Part shown: piece by piece, positions 39,226 through 51,200 of the stretch
Layout of the letters: each line of letters starts with the position of its first letter
How positions within the stretch are numbered: position 1 is the stretch's first letter
Assembly: GCA_005408345.1 (NCBI GenBank)
Contig: SEMN01000186.1
Span: forward strand, 496,001 to 560,000
Length of the DNA stretch: 64,000 nt
Source of the DNA: Macquaria australasica
Taxonomy: Eukaryota > Chordata > Actinopteri > Centrarchiformes > Percichthyidae
Direction: 5' to 3'
Notes under the pieces: model-generated
What the model was told of the DNA's origin: nothing
Databases searched by the model: none
Seen by the model: only the letters and a program-made list of their open reading frames with translations
Position numbers and translations under genes: made by a program

Positions 39226-42200
39226 ATGCCTATTAGGCGTTTTGGGGGTCACAGGTCTCTGGTCTCGCACTCTCCAAAGCTGTCGTATGGTTACAAGAAA
39301 ATGAATTTTTCAAGAAGCGGCTACCGTGTTTTTTCTGCCAACTCCACCACCGCCTGCACCGAGCTGGCCAAGAAGATCACAGAGTAAGTGAGGTTTAACT
39401 GTACAATAACATCACGATTAATGTCATTTCATGTCTGTAATTTTGAGAAGCGGCCTGTCTTTGTTACCTGCCGTGTTCCTGACACCTGGGAGTCATAGCT
39501 GCTGGTGACCTGAGGCGTGGGGGTGTGTATTGTTTTGAACATAATGCATTTCAGTTAGGCTATATTAAGCTGAACAAACATACACACACACACAATGTAG
39601 GCTATATAGTGTGGAAATCCTAGGGTAACTCGTGACACTAACACCACACATTGTCCACGAGACGATGGGGTGATGGCATAACACATCCCACAACATCTGT
39701 GTAAGGAGCCCAGTAGGAAACATACTCCTAAAATTGCAGAATATTTAATAAAAGTCATGAATCAGGTAGTACAGTGTACATGTTCACTTGTATTTGTTCA
39801 AGTTTAATGTTAAACCTTATGGCACTTCAGGTGAAAATCTGTCAGCCTTCGAAGAATTGACTGAACCATCTGGATTTTTGTCTTGGCGTGGGAGATTCAA
39901 AGGACCTGTCAAGTGAGATGAAGTTTACTGTGCAGACACTGCCCTGTCAAGGAAGTGAGCAGATACTGTACACTGGATGTTAGCAGCCAAGAATTTTTTA
40001 ACAGGCAATGATTTATGGGGCATTTAAATGGGTAGTGGTTCAGTAGAAAACCAAGTGAAACCAGGTAAGAGGCATCTCAATAAAACGATAGGAAACGTGT
40101 TTTTAGTCCTTATGCCAACACTGGGCGACACTTCCAGATCTCTGCAAACACCAATATATTCTCTTGTTGGCCCTCTGAAGTTGGGGAGCAGCCATGTTTT
40201 TCCCGGCCCTGCAGACTTGTCCGACAGCCAGGCAGAAGTTGCATTGCTCCCACAGTGAAAAAACAGCTTAGCGCTCTGTTTTTTTTTTTTCTGTTTGGCA
40301 ACATTGCAGAACATTTTTAGGGAGATTATGTTGCCATTCTGGAGCCAAGTAGAGATTTCTTGTGGGGCAAAGGTTAAATAACATGAGCGCACAGAAAATG
40401 ATAATGAATACTGTACTGAATATTCACTCTGACGGGCACGTGGTGACTGGGCTGTGTGTAAATACCCCTGGAACTGAAGTCATCCTTATTTTTTATAATC
40501 ATGTAACTCCTCACTGAATGTGGCTAATAGAAAGTTATAAGGCAGCCAGCTGGATCTCCTTTGCAATATTCTTGGAGCTTTTCTTTGTTGGACAAATAGA
40601 TATATGAACAGAAATAATACTTAAGGCACATGTGCCGTATTCTTAGATTGTCCCTTTTATCTGTCTACTTAAAGGTACCGTTGTCGTAATAGATGATGGC
40701 ATTATATCAAATATTTGAACAAGGTTGAGGGTTGTAAACAGGGCAAGGCTACAGAGGCAGAGGGGTCTGTCTTACCTAGCGGGATCCGTGCTGTCTGTTC
40801 AGACAGAGCCTCCCACTGTCACCAAGCCAAGTCCTCACTCACCTGTGGCATGCTTTAAAGAGCCAACAAGTTAATTCTTTATTAATGACGCTGTGATGTG
40901 ACGGTTCGGTTTTAAAATGAACAGCATAATTTTCTGCCCATGGCACAGCTTTATAATGCCTGGGCTTGTTCAGAACTTGACTTGATGCAACGGGACTGTT
41001 CTGCACTAAATGTCGATATCAACTTAGTTCATGTTAGTGCAAAGTGTTTTATGTGGATTTTTTCAACACAATTACCCTACTTAACAAAACCTTAAATTTG
41101 TACGCTTCCATAATGGCTATGACACTTTTACCCCAAATCACTCCTACGAAGAAATTACCTGCGCATTGCCACTTAAGTTCACTGCTTTTTATAGTTGTGG
41201 GGATGCATTGCATTTGAGAAGTTGTGGCATGTAAAGTTTGCATGTCATGGCTTGCACAGTTTGCAAAGTTATATAACAATTATTTTCAGTATTGGTTAGT
41301 CTGCCAATTATTTTTTTCCATTCATCTATTTATTGTTTAGTCTATTTAAATGTCCAAAAAAGTGATAAAAATGCCCATCGCAACTTCCCAAGGTGACGTC
41401 TTCAAATGTTTTGTCTCAAGTTACTATTATATAAAAGAGAGAAAAGCAGCAGATCCTCACATTTGAGAAGCAGGAACCAAAGAATGTTTAGTTCTTTTGT
41501 TGGAAAAATTATGATTAATCAATAACCAAAATGGTTGCAGATTATTTTTATGTCGATCGACTAATCAAACCTGATCGACAGCCTTTTGGTTGTTCAGTTG
41601 GTACACGCCAGAACATTTACACACTTTGATTAACAGAACACATAAAGGTGTGTGCTTGTGTTTTAACACTCTGGCCTGTTTGTTTTTTTCCCAGACGCTT
41701 GGGTGTGGAGTTGGGCAAGTCAGTGGTTTGTCAAGAGTCAAATACAGGTAAGGCTGATAAATATCCTCAAGTCCCCCATTTCCACAATGAATGTCTTGGA
41801 TGAATGAGCTGTAGTTTACAGTAGTGTCGTCTCACTTGACTTTGCACTTGAACCACAATGATTGTGGTTTCTTTCTTTTTTTTCAGAGACTAGAGTGGAT
41901 GTGAGGGAGTCTGTCCGTGGACAAGACATCTTTATCATTCAGACCATTCCCAGGTGAGATGGAAGGATACTCTTGATGCCTTAATGTTTTATATTAACAA
42001 AGGATCATATCACTATGTGTTATGTGATGAACCCTTAGAAGTGTCACCCAACTCTGCAACTCTACTGAGCTTTTCAGCCTCTGTGTCTGATTGGTAACAG
42101 ATTAGCCACAACAACTGTATAAGGTGATAAAATGGCAGGTCTGTGTCTCACCAAGCGGCCTAAAAATGCAGCTTTTAATGCATTTTCTTTTCTAATTACC

Positions 42201-45200
42201 ATACTGTACTTAGATATGCAAATAACATTCCCCAATGGCTACCACATACAAGGATTATTTTATTATCTGCATCCTCACCTCATAGTTTTACACAGCATTT
42301 TTGACCCGGTTTTAAATATCTATTTACTCGCCTGTAACAAAATAGTGTAAGCACATTCTCAGTAGCTGTGCCAGTATACTGCATTTGCCATTACTGTGCA
42401 ATTAACTGAAACATGTCAAAACATTTCTACTTTGCGTACGTAAGTTTGTCTTTTTATTTCACATTTAAGACTATAGCATCCATTTGCCTGGGAAGTTCGA
42501 GTCCAAATGAAGTTTACCTTTGCTGCAAGTGAAACGGGGAAGGCAACACTAACTGTGGCCATCTCACTTTAACCAGTTGAGTCTTCTGTTTGTCCTTGTT
42601 AATCAGTAATTTCCTATGACAAAGAGGCATGCTCCGAAAGATAACCAGAGGTCACAGGAGGGGGGGGACATCACATTTTGGAGCTTCCTGTATTGAGTGA
42701 GTGCAGATCCAGCAGGCTGCTGACCTGCCTGTGTGGGATCTCTGGTTTCAACAAGCTGTCAAGGTCGAAATGGCTACAAACGGTATCCTGTTACACCAGC
42801 AGCTCTTCACCTTTCTAAAGTAGTGAAACTGTCCTAGTCATCAAAACAACAACCGTCATGGTAGACGGTGGTAAAATCTCACCACAGTACAGAGTTTTGA
42901 TTTCTAGCCAGTGGGGATATTGATTTAAAAATGCCCTTTGAGCAAAGTGTTTTTCCTAAACAGCACTTCATATTGAGGTCACGTTTAGTTATGCAGTTAG
43001 CTATGCGTTTCTTTTGTTGCAACCTGGTCAGTTATATTCAGGGTTCCCACGGTCATGAAATTCCTGGAAAAGTTATGAAGTTAGAAAAACTGTTTTCCAG
43101 GCCTGGAAATGGTTTGGAATTAACAGAATATTTTGGAAAAGTTTTGAATATACCTTGTTTTGGCTTTTTTTTTTTTTTTTCATTTTCATAAAAATCCCAA
43201 AACATGTCTAACCGTTGAAACGTTACTAGCATCACGTGCTACACATTGGCATATGTAGCTAATGGGTGACGGGAAGTTGGCAAGTGCTAGCAGTTTGCTT
43301 ATTCGCAAATGCCTGGGAAGTGCGTGTTTGATAATGTTTGACTTTTTAACGACAAATATAATACATGGCACAAGAGAGAGGCAGACCTTAGCCTGCGCCC
43401 TGCGATGACTATATAGGCCTACCTATATTAAACTACTTAAATAAAGTTGCGGAAATGGGGTAAAATATTATTATAGAAAAGTTTTGAAAATACATTGGTA
43501 AAAATGTGTAGGAACCCTGTATATTACAACAGCCAGTGACTTTCTGGGTTATTTTTGGCTTGGCTTAGTGGAAAAGCCGATTAAGGCGGAGTGCAATGAC
43601 AGACATTGTGAGAACAATGTCAATAAAAACAGGTTAGTCTTTGACACACCTGTTTTTATTTGATCTAAAAAAAAAAGCTGCTGACTCATCATCAATCCCA
43701 TCAACATCTCCTTCTGTGCCTGTTTGGATCGTCTTTGTGGACGACCATAGGCTCAGACTAACTGCTCACCAGCACAGTGCTTTTGCGGGTTGTGATGTCT
43801 TATATCATCTCTTGAATTGAATGTGTCGTTTCTCAGAGATGTCAACACAGCCATCATGGAGCTGCTGGTTATGGCTTATGCCCTGAAGACGTCCTGTGCC
43901 AAGAACATCATTGGGGTCATTCCTTACTTTCCTTACAGCAAGCAGTGCAAGATGAGGAAGAGAGGATCCATTGTCTGCAAGCTGCTGGCATCCATGTTAG
44001 CTAAAGCTGGTATGGACTGTGTGTTGTGATTTTCTGTCACTGATGTGTTTTTTTTTATACCCACTGAATGAAAGCACAGATTAAAGGCAGACAAACAGAC
44101 TAATATAACAAGCGTCCTGTCCTGTTAAGGTGGGGACACACATTACGACTGAGCCAATTATGAATACGTTTGTGTCGGCTGATCAGACCAAGTTGGACCG
44201 GGTCTGGGTCAGTTGGTGTCGACAGTCAGCAGATAAAATCATATAGTGTGTGATATGTAAAAATCGTAAGTATTCAGTTGCTGCCAGTCGTTCGCATAAA
44301 GATCGACGACCGATGATGTCACTTGTGTGTCGCCTGAGGGAGACATACCAGTAAATAAACAGCTTTACCTAACCTGATGTTAGCTTCATTTTATAAAGTT
44401 CTCCCACCACCAATTCCCTCTAGGCTATACAATCCGCATTGCCCACGCCTCTCCATCCAAGATCTCACCCAAACAATCTTTTTTCCCACCTTTTCAGAGC
44501 AAATTGGACTGCATATAAAAGTGCAAGCTGTCGTTTGCGACGTTTGGCGTTCTCGCAGGATTTTGCGGGGTCATCAACCGCCAGAACTGTAGTCCTTACT
44601 GACCAGTTGTTCAGTGTGTTGTGTAGTGTATGTTTTATGCTCCCTCCTGACTGTCAAAGACTGAAAAATCTTTGCAAGTTGGTGGAAACATTCTTTGTGT
44701 GGTTTGTCCAGTCTTTGCAGGTTTCAGCTAGTCTTCAGGTTTGTCCCAAGCTTTAGCTGCACATAGCAGAGTTACTATCAGCCACAGTGTGCTGTGTTTA
44801 CACAAAGTCCTGTTGAATAATTTGTGTTAGGCACAGGCCAGGGGATGCATTAATTGTGCACCAAATTACTTACTCATAAATACTTATAATTTCCTGCTTT
44901 TATGAATATCAGATGCATATGGTGGATTCAGAGTTCTCACTATTTATGAGTCTGTTTGTACAGTTTCTTTATCTTTCTGCCTCAAACACTACTTGTTCTG
45001 AGGCCATACCAACTCATGTGTTGCAGGACTAACTCACATCATCACCATGGACCTCCACCAGAAAGAAATCCAGGGCTTCTTCAGCTTTCCTGTTGACAAC
45101 CTGAGAGCTTCCCCATTCCTCATCCAGTACATCCAAGAGGAGGTGAAGGCTACATTACACTGGACACTTGACAGTGTTGTTCCTCTTTGTCGAACAGGCA

Positions 45201-48200
45201 CCGCATCACAACAATAATGCTGTTATATTGTAAATCAAATAATGAGTTCTGGAACGAATTTATAGTTAAATAATATTTGTTCTTATGGAAGATCAAAGGT
45301 CAGTTTTATATTCTAGCACTGAAAAGAATATTTCTCTTTCCTCAGATCCCAGACTACAGGAATGCTGTGATTGTTGCAAAGTCCCCTTCAGCTGCCAAGA
45401 GGTAACAAGAAAGCCTGGGACACTCAGAGCTTCAAGTCCTTAAGTTCTCTAGTTGCAATCTCTGTTTTACACGAGGGCATCACTTCCACTCCTCTCACTT
45501 TCTTTCTTTAGCGTTGCAATCTTATTGTGCTTTTCTTTCCATATTACAACTTTATGTCTTTGTAGGTACAGTGGATATAAAAAGTCTACACACCCCTGTT
45601 AAAAAGCCAGGTTTTTGTGATGTAAAGGGGAAACCAAGAAAAAGCATCTCAGAACTTTTTCCACCTTTTAATGTGACTTACAACGTGAACAATTCAATTG
45701 AAAAACAAACTGAAATCCTTCAGGGAGAAAAATAAAAACTAATAAACTTACAATACCCCAGTTGCATAAGTGTGCACACCCTCTTATAATTGTGGATATG
45801 GCTGTGTTCAGAATTAAACAATCACATTCAAACTCATGTTAAATAGTAGTCAATACACAGCTGTCATCATTTAAAGTATTAATCCCAAATAAAGTTCAGC
45901 TGTTCTAGTAGGACTTCCCTGACATTTTCTTAGTTGCATCTTACAGCAAAAGCAATGGTCCGCAGAGAGCTTCCAAAGCATCAGAGGGATCTCATTGTTG
46001 AAAGGTACCAGTCAGGAGAAGGGTACAAAAGAATTTCCAAGGCATTAGATATACCATGGAACACAGTGAAGACAGTCATCATCAAGTGGAGAAAATATTG
46101 CTCAACAGTGACATTACCAAGAACTGGACGTCCTTCCAAAACGAGACGTCTTTCAAACGTCTTTCCAAAAAGACGAGAAGAAAACTGGTCAGGGAGGCTG
46201 CCAAGAGGCCTACAGCAACATTAAAGGAGCTGCAGGAATTTCTGGCAAGTACTGGCTGCGTACTACATGTGACAACAATCTCACGTATTCTTCATATGTC
46301 TGGGCTATGGAGTAGGGTGGCAAGACGAAAGCCTTTTCTTACAAAGAAAAACATCCAAGCCCGGCTAAGTTTTGCAAAAGCATACATGGAGTGTCCCAAA
46401 AGCATGTGGAAAAATGTGTTATGGTCTGATGAAACCAAGGTTGAAGTTTTTGGCCATAATTCCAAAAGGTATGTTTGGTGCAAAAACAACACTGCACATC
46501 ACCAAAAGAACACCATACCCACAATGAAGCATGGTGGTGGCAGCATCATGCTTTGGGGATGTTTTTCTTCAGCTGGAACGGGGGCCTTGGTCAAGGTGGA
46601 GGGAATTATGAACAGTTCCAAATACCAGTCAATTTTGGCACAAAACCTTCAGGCTTCAGCTAGAAAGCTGAAGAAGAATTTCACCTTTCAGCACGACAAC
46701 GACCCAAAGCATACATCCAAATCAACAAGAGAACTGCTTCACCAGAAGAAGATTCAAGTTTTGGAATGGCCCAGCCAGAGCCCAGACCTGAATCCAATTG
46801 AACATCTGTGGGGTGATCTGAAGAGGGCTGTGCACAGGAGATGCCCTCGCAATCTGACAGATTTGGAGCGCTTCTGCAAAGAAGAGTGGGCAAATATTGC
46901 CAAGTCAAGATGTGCCATGCTGATAGACTCCTACCCAAAAAGACTGAGTGCTGTAATAAAATCCGAAGGAGCTTCGACAAAGTATTAGTTTAGGGGTGTG
47001 CGCACAGTTTATTTTTTATTTTTCTCCCTGAAGGATTTCAGTTTGTTTTTCAATTGAATTGTTCACGTTGTAAGTCACATTAAAGGTGGAAAAAGTTCTG
47101 AGATGCTTTTTCTTGGTCTCCCCTTTTTTACATCACAAAAACCTGGCTTTTTAACAGGGGTGTGTAGACTTTTTATATCCACTGTATGTTCAAGCTTCCG
47201 TGCAAACTTCTTTCTGCTCTTTTTTGCCCACGTATTTGTTTTTTTATGTGTTGTGTTTGTCAGCTTCTTTGACTCTTGTGTGTCTGTTCTGTCTCAGAGC
47301 TCAGTCCTACGCTGAGAGGCTGCGACTCGGGCTGGCAGTGATGCACGGGGAGGCCCATCATTCAGAGTCCGACATGGCTGATGGTCGACACTCTCCCCCC
47401 TTGTCCCGCACCACCACGGGACACACCGGCCTGGAGCTGCCATGTAAGACACACAACGCAGCTACATGCCTGCTCACAAGTTTCTCTTTGTGTTTTCTCT
47501 TTTTCTGTATCCTGTGACAGTCATTTACAGCCGTTTGTTACGGCATTACTGAAATCAGATCAGTGTTATGGTTGATTCTGTTTTCCATTACTGGTTGTAT
47601 GTAAACAAAGTTGCTTTTCGTGTTTATGTTGACTCACAGTTTCTCCCTGAAGTATGTTATTTTATTTATAACAGAGGTCATGTGCGCAAGATCTACATCT
47701 TTTACTGTATCATGCTGACTGTTAACTTATGAATACAAAAAGAGTAAAAAGAGGATTGTTGTTTAAAATTTCATTGTGCATAAGAGTGTTAAGCTAGGCA
47801 TAAAGACAGCCGTAGACTGGAATGCAACAGTATTATCTGCAGGCATTTTATACATTTTTAATGGATTTCAAAGGATGGAGTGTTTCCAGTTGCAGACAGG
47901 AAACTTTCAATTCAGCTCTTTTGTTGGGTGATGTGGAGAGCTACATTTCCAACAGGGACATTAGAGTTCTTGAGTTTCAAGCTGTGTGGTCATTGGACTC
48001 TGAGAAGAATGAATGTCAGGCTGCTCGTGTGTCTCTATAGCAACACAGAAACCAAAGTTTAGTTCCCTAAATTGTTAAACATAAGGACTCACAAACGTCT
48101 TGGGATCTTTTTTTAATATTTATTGTCTTGTTCTTTATAAGATCCAAATATCTCTGAGTAAGGACTAGTAGCAGGGCTGACGTTCGCTCATAGTTTCAGT

Positions 48201-51200
48201 CTTCTCTTAAAGCTGCCTAAAATGGGCAGCTTAAGATGAGAGTAATGACCATGCTGACCCTGCAGTAACGCACGCACACACAGTTTTCTCAGCATGTTTC
48301 AGGTCAGCCCTGCCCCAGGCGTTTTTTGTAGGCAGCTGTGAAATACTGCAGGCAGTGACTGACATTGCCCCATTTTTCTTCCTCAGCCAGATTTATTTCC
48401 CTCCTCATCTCATCTTGTCCCGTCTGCTCACTTTTCAGCTGAATTTACCATCCTCGTCCTCCTCCGTCTCCCCCTGGACTTGGAAATGTGTTTTATGTCA
48501 GCTGTCTCTCTCTCTCTCTGCCTTTACACATGCATTGTTTACGCAAATGTCAATTCATGGTACAGAAAGGTTTCTTACCGCTGAACACAGATAATCTGAT
48601 TTAGAAGTGGATGAGTTTGTTTTGGATGTCACCGAGTGTGCTGTAATGTTTTGTCTGTCTGTTGTATGTCTAATTGTGCATTAATATTTTCTGTACCATC
48701 CTATCTTTTGCCAACGCAGGCAGCAGACATCATGTCCCATTCCCTGGGATAGAGCTCCCAAGTATGATCATAACGCTTGAACCCATTTGTGCTTCCTGTT
48801 GATTGTTTATGTCCGACTGCATGGAATGACAGAATGAGCCACTGAGGGCTTCCACTTCATTTCACATCTGGACTTTCAAGAATTAAAGTGATGGTGATCC
48901 TATAATAGGTGTTAATTATATCTCTGTGCTATCCTAGGGGGGAAAAACCTTGCTAACAGGAACATAAACTCCCATAGACACTTGTGTGATAATGTTTAGG
49001 CAGCGATGATGGGTTAGACAGTGAAAATGTAATTATTTTTCACTCGCCTATATCCTTATATCGCCTCATTACATTGTAAACTGCTGTTTATGAAACCAGT
49101 TAGTGCAGCAAAAGGAGAGTTGTTGCCCCACACCACACTGAATCTCAATACTGTGTAGATCTCTGCATGTCTCACCCCACTGCAGCGAAACTGTCAGCCC
49201 ATTTTATTTTTGGCCTCTTCCTGGAGCTAAATCAAAGCTGACTTGAATATTGATGGCATCCTTATTGATGTAACGTATTTCACACCCCACTGAGGTTATA
49301 AAGGAGTTTAGGACATGCATTACTTTTTCCTGCTGTGTTCTCCTAGCCAGCACTTTGTCCTTTCAACAACAGAACAGTTCAGCAAACGAAATACAAGGGG
49401 TATGTTCAGATTTTTTTTTAATTGAACTCGTCATGCGAGTTTTACATTTGGGTCAAACGGAAATTCAAATTAATGAGGAAATTAAACGCATGTCTGTAAC
49501 ATGCCCGACCCAGGTGTGTCCACCCTACATGCGAGGATGTGGGCGACATACAGTGTCTCTCTGTTTATACTTTTACATTGTTTTAAAAGCGGCGAGCTGC
49601 ACTGTCCTGATACGCTGAAGCACACTTGGATCAATAAGACGAAAATAGTTTTCCCGCTAAGTGTCAATGATAATTGTAGGAAGCCCTCAGTCTCACATCC
49701 TCTTAGTTGAAATGAATTTGTTTTTTGCGAAATTAAGAATTATTACTGGGTGAGAAACTGTTTACATGTAACACTTGAACGATATGACTTGTCCTCAGGC
49801 TGCTAAATATCTAAATTTAATGGTGAAATAAAGCCTAAAGACCTAGTAGAGACATGAAACAGTATGTAATTGAATGTGATTATTTATACTGACTCATGCA
49901 AATTAACCCTCCTACTAGATTTAGGTTATGAAATTACTTTAATTATGAACATAATCATGACAAATGATGATATCCTTGCCTGACACTCATGATATTCTTT
50001 TTAAATCCTGCTCATATTTGCTTAAAGTTTTGAGTTGTGGGCTCAGAAACTGCTTGAGTTTCCTTTGTTTCAAACAACATAATCATTGTTTTTAGATTCT
50101 AGTTTCTTGGCTTCCTTCCGACCAAGAAATCTGTAACCATTCAAAAATGTTTAAATTTTAGTTTTTTGCACAGAGGGCCTTGCTGGATGGTCTTGTGATG
50201 GATTTGGGAACTGACGCCTGAACGTGCCTTGCTCTTGTTAGGAAGGAGGTTTTTGGCATGGAGGGCCTCAGTGTGGGCTGGATCCCTCAAGTCAGATGTG
50301 GTGGGTTTGGGACCTGGATCGAATATTACTTGAAATCCATTCAAGTACTTTAAACATTTTAATACATATTAATATCCCTGTTAGGGATGAGAGGACGTCA
50401 ATTTGGAATAAGCTCCATGATAAGTTGTTCTTTTCGTAAAATCAATATTGTAATCTGTTTAAAAAAAAGTGTTTGATTAGATTACAAATAATGATCGATC
50501 CTGGTCCTAAAAAAGGCTCAGTTCTACACCTTCTTGTCCATCTACCACTACACCAAAAGCGGTCACATGCAATCGCACCATGTAAACCCACTTTAAGTCT
50601 TGGTTTGGATTTAGCAGCAGCACAAATTTGTCCCGCAGATGGTCTTTAGTGGCCTGCAGTTATTGGATTGGTGTTGTGGTAGCTGGGCGCTTGTCGGGGT
50701 AGAGCTTTCTTGCATGATGTTTGCAGGTCTTTAACCAAATCCCTTCTCACCAAATCCCCGGTAACTTTACTCACCTCAAGAATCTGTTCCTGATTGGCGT
50801 TACAGGATAGACCTCGATTCTTTTCTGGAAAGTAATGTTCCTTCATTTGTGTCTTTCAGTGATGATGGCGAAGGAGAAGCCACCCATCACTGTTGTTGGT
50901 GATGTAGGAGGCAGAATCGCCATCATTGTTGTAAGACCTCAAGCTTTTATGTGACTTACTTGTACTTAAAACAATTTAGCAATTCATTCCCCATATAGAA
51001 ACATAGGCTCATAAAACATGTTACGATACAATTGGGAGGAATGGCTTTCATTTTTGGGTAATCCTGTGTCATTGTGTACGAGTGATGTTTCCACATATTA
51101 ATCATCAAGTTGACTTAGTCGGGGGGTTGCTTATATGCGAATTTATGTGACAGATTCTTTTCCATGTGGCATTTGTTAGTAGATCTACAGTTTTTGTGGG

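Noticed and set aside
44130..44760. Possible additional MITE in prpsap1 intron 4
   Set aside because: GGTGGGGACACAC is suggestive of a repeat end, but no matching inverted terminus could be identified.
45934..46224. Separate 96-aa protein at the start of the Tc1 element
   Set aside because: It is the N-terminal part of the same frameshifted transposase; its first codon is TTG and the real ATG is at 45955.
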